Shown piece after piece: positions 8,705 through 16,647 of a stretch of DNA of 22,984 nt. The translations under genes were made by a program, and so were the position numbers. The notes under the pieces were generated by a model. It saw only the letters and a program-made list of their open reading frames with translations. It was not told the DNA's origin and made no database searches. Within the stretch, counting starts at the first letter, position 1. Every line of letters starts with the position of its first letter. Source of the stretch: JAAZAI01 sp050942875 (GTDB lineage Bacteria; Verrucomicrobiota; Kiritimatiellia; RFP12; UBA3636); contig JBMNOD010000055.1 in assembly GCA_050942875.1 (NCBI GenBank), forward strand, positions 1 to 22,984. Direction: 5' to 3'.

Positions 8705-8734
8705 AGTATGCCACCAAAGGCATCAGGTTGGCAA
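8705..8734 (-). promoter_or_regulatory. Putative promoter of the discoidin-like gene
   Basis: On the minus strand, TTGCCA (8734-8729), an 18-bp spacer and CATACT (8710-8705) repeat exactly the boxes at 4999-5028. The leader would be about 165 nt, longer than in the first copy because of a 74-bp insertion at 8605-8678. Confidence 0.45.
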
Positions 8735-8819
8735 GTCGAAGTTTAGACGCCCGACACTTGAAGCCTGGCCGGGGCGGCTGCGCGATGTGGGTTGCCGTCC
8801 ACAACGTCCACGCCGTCCG

Positions 8820-8844
8820 CAAAACAAACGGCGCAAAAGGCGCC
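8820..8844 (-). terminator. Putative terminator stem, copy 2
   Basis: On the minus strand, a GGCGC/GCGCC stem with a 5-nt loop (8830-8844) is followed by GTTTGTTTT. It corresponds to the stem at 5125-5137. It now follows a truncated gene relic, so it is probably vestigial or acts as an upstream insulator. Confidence 0.4.
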
Positions 8845-9070
8845 GCCGGCGCCGTCATGGACGCCGTCGGCCAGCAAGGGCCAGACCGTGGTCCCGGCTT
8901 CGAACGTGGCGCGGGTCTCGAACGTCGCCGGCACGGGCGCCGTGTGATCCAGCACGGCGGAAATGCCGTTTCCGGTCTTGACGTTGAGCGTCTTCGCCGC
9001 AATGCGGCCGCCGGCCATGACGATTCGGTTGCCCGTGGAACGGGCGTCGCCCACGTCAATGCTGTTTCGC
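8842..9070 (-). pseudogene. Truncated 3' relic of the discoidin/beta-helix gene
   Basis: 8850-9070 appears identical, base by base, to 5389-5609 inside the gene at 5240-8533. One mismatch precedes it (8849 against 5388). It encodes the same stretch from NSIDVGDARSTGNRIVMAGG to PLLADGVHDG, then runs out of frame into the duplicated leader block. Everything 5' of this piece and the last roughly 150 bp of coding sequence are missing. An open frame of 138 codons spans it (9159-8743), but its ends are chimeric and it has no signal peptide. I read it as a remnant of a former tandem paralogue or an unequal-exchange product, not as a functional gene. Confidence 0.85.
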
Positions 9071-9100
9071 GCACCCGATTGCGTTTGCACAAAAGCGTCC

Positions 9101-9129
9101 TTGAAAGAAGGCGCCGATTCCTGTAGACT
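9101..9129 (+). promoter_or_regulatory. Sigma70-type promoter of the 1631-residue protein gene
   Basis: A -35 box TTGAAA (9101-9106), a 17-bp spacer and a -10 box TAGACT (9124-9129) lie about 45 bp before the start codon. The promoter begins 31 bp after the end of the gene relic. Confidence 0.65.
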
Positions 9130-9173
9130 AAAGCGAAAGAAAAAGCCGTTTCCAATCAATTACGAGGTGACCC

Positions 9174-12100
9174 ATGAACGCGACCCGCATCATGAACCCC
9201 AGCGCCAGATGGAAATTCCTTCTGGCGGTTGCAGTGCTGCTTTTCCACGCGTGTCCGTCGGAGGCGTTCGCGCAGACCGAAAAGTTGCGGTCGTCCGCGG
9301 AACGCCAGACGGATGCGCAGGCGGACGGCCTGACGGATTTGGGCCGAAACGCATCCGTGAAACCAGACAGTCCCGTCGGGCAAACGGAGGATCTCGAAAA
9401 AACCGCCATCGAGTTTTGGCGGCGAGGCGTCCTGGATCGGCTGTGCGAGATGGGAGGAGCCCTCCCCTCCCTCGACCAGGCGACAACGATCACGAATTTC
9501 CCGGCGCTCCCGGCGAACGACCCCTGCAACCCGTCGTACTGGACACTGCCCGTGGTGATGTGGACGACGTCCCACTACGCGACCGTGCGCGGCGAGACCC
9601 TGCCGGATGTGAAGGCGACCGCCCCCATTCCACCCGAGCTGACGCTCGATTCCATAGCGGACTACCAGAAGACCCTCCTGCGCGCCATTGCGGGCATGCG
9701 CCTGATTTGCGGGATCCCGGACAGCGGCCCGGGCGCCGACGCCTTCGACGCCCTTTGGGGGCCGTTTGTCGAAAACCCGTCCACCGAAGGGCATCTGTAC
9801 TTTGCGCGGCTCAACGTACTGCTCGACGGCTATTTCGTCCTGCTGGCGCAAATCGAGGGCGACCTCGAGGCGGCACGCGAAACCTGGCGGCTGGCGGCCA
9901 ACGCCGCCGTCTTCCAGGACGAAGCGAGCGCGCGCGAGCTGCTGGACACGGGCTTCATCATCGCGCAACGACTGAAGGATCTGAAACGCCGGGCCGAGGC
10001 ACAGGTCGCGCGCATCGTCGCGCTGGGCAACCCGCCCAATCCCCTCCAAGCGCAATGCAGGGCGCGCAAACGGCACCAGGGCGCGCTGGCACTCGTCAAC
10101 GACAAGAAGAAGGCAGGCGGACGATGGACGCTGGTCAACGTGGATTTCAACGACCGGTTCACCAGCGGAAAATGCATGGAGCCAGCACCCACCTCCGTGC
10201 TGTATGTCCGGCCCAAAGAGGGGCAGTTCTACAAGTACGACTACGAGGCCGCCTGGCAGCATCCGCCCCTCGTCGTCCGCCCAGGCGACAACGTCATCCT
10301 CAAGGGGACCCTGACACGCACCTCGCTGGATGCCCATCCGTTCGAATGCAACATCGCCATCCCCCGCATGCTGCGCCAAGGGCCCAAGGACTCGCGCCCC
10401 CGGCTCTCCCGCTATTACAACGTCGCGTTCCGACAGGAGCAGGACTTCTTCTTCGCCATGGAAGGCGCCGTCGTGGGCGAGGGCGACGAACAGGCGCCAC
10501 GCATGCGCCTCGTGCTGGAGCCTTTCGCCGGCACGCATGTGGACGAGAGCAGCTACGACCAGACCAAAGCCCGCTGGATTGGAAAACGGGACTACATCTA
10601 TGCCTGGGATGCGGGGGAGCGGATGACGCCCCTTGCCCTTGAGGGCGCCCCCCAGACGGTGGCCGACGCGGCGGCGCGCGCCACGCCGGAACGGCCGGCC
10701 GACGAACCGAAGCCGCCAGCCGACGCGCCCATCATGACGGCGGAGGAAATCAAGAGCGCCATCGAGCACCATGAGTCGGTGATAGCCGGCATCTCCCGCC
10801 ACCTCGAACGCACCCGCGAGGAACATGCCAGGGAAGCCAATGCGGAACGCAAACAGGCGCTCGACGAGATCATCGTCATGCATGTCACGAACATCCAGAT
10901 TGAGCAGGACCGCATTCGTTCGCTGCAACTGGGGCGAACCGTCCGAACCCGCACCGCGTGGGAAGAGCGCGCCCAACAGAAATTCATCGAACGCATCGAA
11001 CGGGAAATGGACGACGTCGCCCACGAAAGCAAGCTGATCAAAGGGCTGCCGCGCATGGCGGAGAATCGCGTCGAAGGCGGAACCGCGGCGCGCAAAAAAA
11101 TGATGAACGACATCGCCGACATCTACCAGTCCCCCCTCCCGCGTGAAGAAAGGATCAAACGCCTGAGGGCCTTGCGAACGGCGGCCCAGCAGGCGACCCT
11201 CGGCGAACAGAAGCACGCGCACGCCGAAAAGGCCTCGGCCGAGAACAAGCTTTGGTATGCCGAGAAAGTGCAGACCGCGAGCCGCCTTTCGTTGATGTTG
11301 GGCGCGCTCTTCGTCCCGGGCGGCGGATATGTCGCCATGGCCTACAGCGTCGGCACCGGGTACGTCGAAGGCGGGCCGGCCAAGGCGGCGGAGAATGCCG
11401 TGCGAATCATCGATGCCGTGGACGTGGCCTGGGCCGCCTACGATGGCTATTACGCGCAGGAATTCAATCCCGAGACCGGGAGGCTGGAGTATCGCGGCTG
11501 GCAGGGGGCCGCCGAAAACGCGGCCATCACCTTCGTGGTGAACAAGGCCTTTCGGAAGATCGGCGAACGAACCATGCCCAAGGCCGACATCCCGCCGAAA
11601 ACCAGGCCCGATCCAGGCAAGCGCGTGGTCGACGCCACGCCGACGACCTCGACCGGGGCACGCAAGGGCGGGATCGGCCCGGCAGGCAAGCCGGTCGGCG
11701 ACGAGCCCAAATTCGACGCCTTCGTCGAAAACGTCGACCGCATGAAGATCCGGGCCAACGAGATCGACGCGGCCTATTCCCGCGACGTGCCGCGCCGTCC
11801 CGACGGATCGATCAACACGGCCGATCCGACCTACCCGGCCATCCGCCAGAAATACACCAAGCAGCGGCAGGCGCTGGAAGCCGACTTCGGCGTGATCGCC
11901 CGCCGCGAGCGTCTCAAGCAGGATCTCGCCGACTGCACGAAGAAGCACGAGGCGCGCATCCCCCCCGACGCGCGAAATTCCGACGGCTCCGTCAATCCCG
12001 GCCACCCTGCCTACCGGCAGGTCAAACAGGAATGGGAAGCCGACATGGCGGGCTTGCGCAAACAGCACAACGAGGGCTACCGGCAGCGCATGGAGGAGCA

Positions 12101-14069
12101 GAAAGCGATCATCAGGCAATGCGGCCTTGAAAACTCCATCACACTTTCCGGCGGCGAACCCAAAAGCATCATGAGCGACATCGACCATACCGCCGCAGAC
12201 ATGGCCAGTGGCAGACGCTTCGTGCAGGCCATGCGCGACAAGGGCCACGACGTGATCGATTGCGACGACCGCTGGATCATTCCCGGCGCCGACACCGTCG
12301 TCTGGAAACCGCCTGCCAGGCCGGACGTCATCGGCAGCGCCGCCCAATCGGCCTCCGCCTACCACGGCACGGTGCGAGGAAGCGACAAGTTTGCGACCGA
12401 AGGCGGCGTCCACTACACGACCCAGGGCAAGGCCGGCGTCGAAGACCCCGTCGGCGCCGTGATCGCCAATGTGAAGAAGGCCACCGAGGCCGGGATCGGC
12501 GGAACCCACGAACCCGATTTCCACGTCATCGGCAAGAGCGTGGACAAGGCCGTCGGCATTGCCAACAGCCACGGCGCGAACATCGACGATCCGGCCTTTG
12601 CCCAGAAAGCGAGACTGGCGCGCGAACACAAGATTCCGGAGGAGGCGGGCATCATGACGTTCGGCAATCCCGACGCCATCAAGCGACAGGAGAGCGGGGT
12701 TTTCCTGAAACAGGCGCGCCGGCACATGACCGACTCGATGGTGGCCGGCGAAAAGGCGTCGCTGGAACTCAACGCGAAGCGCATCGCGGCGATACGCAAA
12801 GCCGAGGCGGCCGGCGATCGCGCGACGGCAAAGCGCATGCGCGAAGAACTGGTGCGGGCCCGCACCTCCAACGAGGCGTCCATGCAATCCCTTGCCGCGC
12901 AAGACCCCGCCTTCATCCAACAGATACACCAGGCGGTCAACAGCGTGCCGCCGTCCACGGCGGCGCCGAAATCGGCGGGGTCGGCGAAATTGCCGGGCTC
13001 GGCGAGCCCGCAGGGGGCAACAGGAACGACGGACTCGCCGGACGTGATGGGCGGGCCACGCAGCCTCGGCTATGGCGCGATCCTGAAGAAACTGGGCATC
13101 ACGGCCGACCCGGACAAACTGCCCGCGACGCCGACCCCGCCCGCCGTCGCGGCCGCCGCCAAGGCGCTGTCCAAACAAATCGTCCCGTCCCTGCCCCCGG
13201 GCAGCTCGGCAAGCGCCTATTTCAGCGCGCTCGACGACGCCTTCCAGCAGGCCGACAGCCGACCCGCCGAAGCCGCGCGCGCCGTGCAGGCCCTCAGCGG
13301 ATACGACATGGGCAAGGTCGCCAACGACCTCGTAAAGGCCGCCGGGGGCGGCACGTCCATCACGGCAGGGCCCAAGGCCGACGTCCCGGCGCCGAAAAGC
13401 GGCGAGTTGCGCGGCATGTCCCAAGCCTGGATCTTCATCCGCATCCCCGTCGTCCACGTCGAGCGCGGACCGCTGGGGTTCTCGAACGAAAAAGCCACAC
13501 GCAAGGACTTGGTGAAACGCACGGCCTGCTCGTCCGAACCTTTCAGGTGGAAAGGCGACTCCTTCGGGTTAAAGGTCATGGCAGGGTGGGCCGAGGGCAA
13601 ACAGAATCGCTACACGAACGAAAAAGCCATGATCAAGGCGTGCAGTTACTGGACCAAGACCGAATTCGAATGCGTCTTGGCGCCCGGCGGAACTGAAATC
13701 GCCCAATTCATCTATCGCGAAATCGGGAAATCCGAGCGGCAGGAGTCCTACGACACCCTGGAACTCCACGGCATTCCCCTGACGGAACGCAAAGTGTTCG
13801 ACGGCAAAAAACCCCTGACGATGCTCATGTACAGCATGACCGGAGCCAACCTGCATCGGCACTTCAAGGATTACGAATCCGGCTCCGAACACACGTGGCC
13901 GGAAGGGCGCTGGAAACACGAGGTGGAAGACATCCGATGGGATGCAACCGACGCAACGCCGCGGTTTGTGCTGATCCTGTCGCCCCCCTGGCCCAAATCC
14001 ATGACGTCCGACCAGCAAGCCGCCATCGAGAGCTGGCTGAACGAGCAACGCGACGGCCCGAAGAAATAG
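9174..14069 (+). CDS. Large exported multidomain protein of unknown function (1631 aa)
   Basis: I do not recognise this protein. GAGGTG lies 5 nt before the ATG. The N-terminus looks like a signal peptide (ARWKFLLAVAVLLFHA, then SEAFAQ; cleavage likely after AFA). Residues 40-500 are globular with no motif I know. Residues 520-690 are charged, helical and probably coiled coil (E/R/K-rich). Residues 705-735 are a Gly-rich hydrophobic patch that could be membrane-active. Residues 865-985 contain two copies of a P-D-G-S-[IV]-N-like motif. Residues 992-1007 carry SGGEPKSIMSDIDHTA, with Asp1002 and Asp1004 resembling a nucleotidyltransferase metal site. Residues 1260-1300 are a Pro/Ser/Ala linker. 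Residues 1410-1631 form a distinct C-terminal domain. The modular plan recalls polymorphic-toxin or effector proteins, but no known toxin domain and no immunity gene is evident. The gene is flanked by PATR genes and converges on one 23 bp away. Confidence 0.8.
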   Translation: MNATRIMNPSARWKFLLAVAVLLFHACPSEAFAQTEKLRSSAERQTDAQADGLTDLGRNASVKPDSPVGQTEDLEKTAIEFWRRGVLDRLCEMGGALPSLDQATTITNFPALPANDPCNPSYWTLPVVMWTTSHYATVRGETLPDVKATAPIPPELTLDSIADYQKTLLRAIAGMRLICGIPDSGPGADAFDALWGPFVENPSTEGHLYFARLNVLLDGYFVLLAQIEGDLEAARETWRLAANAAVFQDEASARELLDTGFIIAQRLKDLKRRAEAQVARIVALGNPPNPLQAQCRARKRHQGALALVNDKKKAGGRWTLVNVDFNDRFTSGKCMEPAPTSVLYVRPKEGQFYKYDYEAAWQHPPLVVRPGDNVILKGTLTRTSLDAHPFECNIAIPRMLRQGPKDSRPRLSRYYNVAFRQEQDFFFAMEGAVVGEGDEQAPRMRLVLEPFAGTHVDESSYDQTKARWIGKRDYIYAWDAGERMTPLALEGAPQTVADAAARATPERPADEPKPPADAPIMTAEEIKSAIEHHESVIAGISRHLERTREEHAREANAERKQALDEIIVMHVTNIQIEQDRIRSLQLGRTVRTRTAWEERAQQKFIERIEREMDDVAHESKLIKGLPRMAENRVEGGTAARKKMMNDIADIYQSPLPREERIKRLRALRTAAQQATLGEQKHAHAEKASAENKLWYAEKVQTASRLSLMLGALFVPGGGYVAMAYSVGTGYVEGGPAKAAENAVRIIDAVDVAWAAYDGYYAQEFNPETGRLEYRGWQGAAENAAITFVVNKAFRKIGERTMPKADIPPKTRPDPGKRVVDATPTTSTGARKGGIGPAGKPVGDEPKFDAFVENVDRMKIRANEIDAAYSRDVPRRPDGSINTADPTYPAIRQKYTKQRQALEADFGVIARRERLKQDLADCTKKHEARIPPDARNSDGSVNPGHPAYRQVKQEWEADMAGLRKQHNEGYRQRMEEQKAIIRQCGLENSITLSGGEPKSIMSDIDHTAADMASGRRFVQAMRDKGHDVIDCDDRWIIPGADTVVWKPPARPDVIGSAAQSASAYHGTVRGSDKFATEGGVHYTTQGKAGVEDPVGAVIANVKKATEAGIGGTHEPDFHVIGKSVDKAVGIANSHGANIDDPAFAQKARLAREHKIPEEAGIMTFGNPDAIKRQESGVFLKQARRHMTDSMVAGEKASLELNAKRIAAIRKAEAAGDRATAKRMREELVRARTSNEASMQSLAAQDPAFIQQIHQAVNSVPPSTAAPKSAGSAKLPGSASPQGATGTTDSPDVMGGPRSLGYGAILKKLGITADPDKLPATPTPPAVAAAAKALSKQIVPSLPPGSSASAYFSALDDAFQQADSRPAEAARAVQALSGYDMGKVANDLVKAAGGGTSITAGPKADVPAPKSGELRGMSQAWIFIRIPVVHVERGPLGFSNEKATRKDLVKRTACSSEPFRWKGDSFGLKVMAGWAEGKQNRYTNEKAMIKACSYWTKTEFECVLAPGGTEIAQFIYREIGKSERQESYDTLELHGIPLTERKVFDGKKPLTMLMYSMTGANLHRHFKDYESGSEHTWPEGRWKHEVEDIRWDATDATPRFVLILSPPWPKSMTSDQQAAIESWLNEQRDGPKK

Positions 14070-14092
14070 AGTCGAGAAAAAACGTTGCCGGT

Positions 14093-15302
14093 TTAGCGAC
14101 TGGCGACGACCGAAATCCGCCCCTCCCGAAGGACCAGCGACCTCCCGGCCACCCGCGCCCGGGCGATGTCGTCGTCCTCCGTGCCGAACGGCAAGACACC
14201 GCTCGACGCGCACATGTCGCCCAGCAACGCGACCATCGTGCCGGCATCGGCGAAACAGGCCTCGGCGTCGCGCACGAAGGAAACGGGGCCGCAATACAAG
14301 ACCGTCTGCCCCCGGGGGGCGAAGACATGCTCCTTGCCGTTGTTGATGGCGAAGCGGGGGGAGTAGTCGTATGTATTGGCCGCCGACCAGCCCAAGCCCC
14401 CGCCGTCGAAGACGATGGAGCCGGCGGGCGTCGCCGGGACGCCGAACGGACCCGAGACGCCGGGATTTTCCTCGACACCCGCCACAAGCGTGCCAGGGCC
14501 GAAGCAGCCGCGTTGAAGCGTGGCGACGCCGGCATACGTGTTCGGCCCCGCCAGAATCAGGTTGCTGTTCCCCAGCTTGGTGAGGTTTTCCGGCTTGCCG
14601 CCGATCGCCGCGCTGACGAGGATGTCCCCGATGCCGCCGAACAGAATGTCGCCGGACAAGCACGTGTCGCGGTCGCCGGTGTGCCAGACCACCAGGTCAT
14701 CGGCGAGGGAAATGGATCCCGAGATCCGCCGTCCGTCCGCGCTGCTGCTCCGCAACGTGCCGGGACTCGTCGCGCCACCCTGCACGACGATGGCGTTCGT
14801 GATGTTCGCGGCCACATGGAGCGTCGCGGCATCGGTTCCGGCGCTGTCGCCCAAGGTGATCGCCCCGGAGCCGGCGGCGGCGGCGTGATGGAGCAGAAGC
14901 GTTCCGCCCTTGATCCACGACCCCCCGGGATAGGTGTTGGCGTTGCTGAGGCGGAGCGTTCCCGTGCCAGACTTGACAAGCGCGCCGGAATCGATCGGCC
15001 CGCCAATGAACTGATGATGGCCGGAAGAATTGACGGTGGTGCTGAGTGGCGACATGTTGGGATCAATGGTGATCGTGCCGCCGCCGGCATTCGTAAAGGC
15101 CACATTCACCGTGCCGTCATCGGCAAAGGTCGTGGCATCCCCCCGCCCAGTTGGCGGAAGCGGCGTCCCAATGGCCGTCAGCAGGCAAGTTCCAGAAGAT
15201 GGAAGCCGCCAAGGCGGACGACGCGACAAGGAGCAGCGACGCGCAAGCGGAGGCCGCCCACATGGCGAGACGAACGGATTTTCTGATGCGGAAGCCCTTC
15301 AT
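14093..15302 (-). pseudogene. PATR-type secreted protein split by a frameshift
   Basis: The start at 15302 has AGGAAGGA 9 nt upstream and a clear signal peptide (MKGFRIRKS, then LLLVASSALA). The mature start ASIFWNLPADGHWDAASANW is typical of PATR passengers. This frame stops at 15117. The second frame, open to 14093, continues the expected sequence from GDATTFADDGTVNVAF onward. The two join at a run of six G on the minus strand (plus 15139-15144); five G would restore one product of about 400 residues. PATR-like units lie near residues 124 (TLRLSNANTYPGG) and 247 (NLILAGPNTYAG). No barrel domain is present. It lies 39 bp downstream of the URO-D gene on the same strand and may be co-transcribed with it. 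Sequencing error, true decay and slippage-based switching cannot be told apart here. Confidence 0.8.
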
Positions 15303-15341
15303 GACACTCGTTCCTTCCTGTTTTCCAATTTCCAACCTCAT

Positions 15342-16385
15342 CTAGCCCCCAACCCCTGATCCCTCCCCGCCCCCGCTCGTCAACGCCTCGACGATGGCCA
15401 CGGCGTTTTCAGTGGGCGTTTCGGGCTGAAGCGGCTTGGCCGACGAAAGAATGTAGCCGCCGCCCTTGCCCATTTCCGTCTGCAGTTTGTTGATTTCCGC
15501 CTTGATCGCCTCGGGCGTGCCGAACGGAATGATGCTCTGGCTTCCCAGGCATCCCCAGAAGGTGATCTTGTCCCCCCACTTGCGCTTCAGCTCGTAGGGG
15601 TTCATGTTCGCGGCCTCGGGCTGCACGCTCTCCAGCACGTCGAGCCCGATCTCGATGAGGTCGGGAATGATGTCGGCAACGGAACCGCAGGAGTGCGTCA
15701 TCACGATCTTGCCATGCCGACGCACCGCCGCGTAGATCTTCGCCCAGCGCGGCTTCAGAAATTCGCGCCACCGATCCGGCCCGAGGATGACGCCCCGCTG
15801 ATCGCCCCAATCGTCGCCGAAAAGAATGCCGTCGATCGGCAGATCGGCCGTGTATTCCACAAACTGCAGGTAGAGGGCCGTCAGACGATCCAGCACCTCG
15901 GCGAAGAAGTCCGGCTCCGCGATCGAATCCATCAGGATGTTCTCGAATCCGCGAAGATTCCAGCTTCGCTCGAACAGCCCCCAGCCAAGGTTGCCGATCA
16001 GAAAACCGTCCTTTTTCTCGGCGCACGTCTTCAGGGCCGCCGCCTTCCAGTCGGGACGGAAGAAATCCTCGGCCTTCGGAAACGCATAGCCATCGAAGGA
16101 GGGCGCCGACAGCGGCGGCTTCTCCAAATGCCACGGCCGGACGTCCTGACGCCAGACGCCACCGTAGCCGTCGCGGACATGCACATCGTCGATCGGCACT
16201 TTCAGGTCGGTATCGACCGCCCCGACGCCGACAATGTAGGGCACCAGACGGCTTCGCCAATCCCGATTCCCGTAGTAGGCGTCCAGCCGCTCCCCCACCG
16301 AATCCTCGAAGGAAAGGGTATAGGGAACTTCACTGCACTCTTGATGCCTGATCTGCGCTAAAACAATGTCGCGAGGCTTGGTCAT
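15342..16385 (-). CDS. Uroporphyrinogen decarboxylase (URO-D) family protein, likely methyltransferase
   Basis: The product has 347 residues and is cytoplasmic. The start at 16385 is chosen because GGAG lies 7 nt upstream and the sequence before it in frame is not family-like. The URO-D fold is supported by the order of motifs: LPIDGILFGDDWGDQRG, then a helix, THSCGSVADIIPDLIEIGLD, then ESVQPEAANM and TFWGCLGSQ. His231, Cys233 and Cys279 form the H-x-C...C pattern of zinc-dependent corrinoid methyltransferases (MtaA/CmuA-like). That favours methyl transfer over haem synthesis. No corrinoid protein or activator gene is adjacent, so the substrate is unknown. The gene diverges from the GH-A hydrolase and may be co-transcribed with the downstream PATR gene. 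Confidence 0.85.
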   Translation of the reverse strand: MTKPRDIVLAQIRHQECSEVPYTLSFEDSVGERLDAYYGNRDWRSRLVPYIVGVGAVDTDLKVPIDDVHVRDGYGGVWRQDVRPWHLEKPPLSAPSFDGYAFPKAEDFFRPDWKAAALKTCAEKKDGFLIGNLGWGLFERSWNLRGFENILMDSIAEPDFFAEVLDRLTALYLQFVEYTADLPIDGILFGDDWGDQRGVILGPDRWREFLKPRWAKIYAAVRRHGKIVMTHSCGSVADIIPDLIEIGLDVLESVQPEAANMNPYELKRKWGDKITFWGCLGSQSIIPFGTPEAIKAEINKLQTEMGKGGGYILSSAKPLQPETPTENAVAIVEALTSGGGEGSGVGG

Positions 16386-16463
16386 GTTGATGCTCCGCCG
16401 CCAAAAAAAGCCTAATCGGGATTGAATCGACTTTATCATACTCCAAAGAACAGTCGCAAGCAT

Positions 16464-16498
16464 AATCCAAGAAGAATCCAAGAAACAGAATCCAAGAA
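16464..16498. repeat. Three direct repeats of AATCCAAGAA
   Basis: AATCCAAGAA occurs at 16464-16473, 16475-16484 and 16489-16498, about 80-115 bp upstream of the URO-D start. The spacing is irregular (11 and 14 bp). They could be regulator sites or simple slippage products. Confidence 0.7.
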
Positions 16499-16507
16499 AC
16501 ATCGTGC

Positions 16508-16540
16508 CAATATCGTATGGACGGGGCTTCGTCCCCGCCC
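16508..16540 (+). repeat. Dispersed GC hairpin element, degenerate copy 2
   Basis: CAATATCGTATGGACGGGG followed by CTTCGTCCCCGCCC is a diverged version of the element at 16599-16635. It retains a shorter stem (CGGGG/CCCCG). It ends directly against the -35 box of the next promoter. Confidence 0.75.
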
Positions 16541-16569
16541 TTGAACCCTCGGAAATCTTCTGCTAGAAT
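16541..16569 (+). promoter_or_regulatory. Sigma70-type promoter of the GH-A hydrolase gene
   Basis: A -35 box TTGAAC (16541-16546), a 17-bp spacer and a -10 box TAGAAT (16564-16569) carry an extended -10 (TGCTAGAAT). The -35 box, spacing and TTCTGCTA context match those at 893-921, indicating a shared promoter cassette. Confidence 0.7.
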
Positions 16570-16598
16570 CGAGCGCAATTCTTCCACCTTTCCCTTCA

Positions 16599-16635
16599 CC
16601 CCCAATGTCGTACGGGCGGGGCTTCGTCCCCGCCC
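16599..16635 (+). repeat. Dispersed GC hairpin leader element, copy 3
   Basis: This copy matches 941-977 at 36 of 37 positions. The stem is GGGCGGGG (16614-16621) with CCCCGCCC (16628-16635). It occupies the 5' UTR of the hydrolase and ends 12 nt before the start codon. It also contains an ATG (16605) that opens a 16-codon frame overlapping the hydrolase start. Confidence 0.85.
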
Positions 16636-16647
16636 TGCCCTTCCCCC

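Larger units (their letters stand above)
8679..8845. repeat. Duplicated intergenic block, copy 2 (leader of the discoidin-like gene)
   Basis: This is the second copy of the 167-bp block at 4973-5139. Here it lies upstream of the gene starting at 8533 and abuts a truncated copy of that gene's own 3' region. The same terminator-like stem and promoter-like boxes are present. Confidence 0.9.

Noticed and set aside
8743..9159. 138-codon minus frame across the gene relic, as a real small gene.
   Set aside because: Its middle is an exact piece of a larger gene and both ends are unrelated sequence in a chance frame, without a signal peptide or ribosome site.
9234..9260. Lipobox (FHAC) in the signal peptide of the 1631-residue protein.
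   Set aside because: His at -2 and Phe at -3 fit poorly, and a good signal peptidase I site (AFA before Gln) follows shortly after.
9156..13457. Minus-strand frame of 1433 codons opposite the large protein gene.
   Set aside because: It is a shadow frame of high-GC coding DNA. The plus strand has a promoter, ribosome site and signal peptide; the minus product is Arg/Gly/His-rich with no domains.
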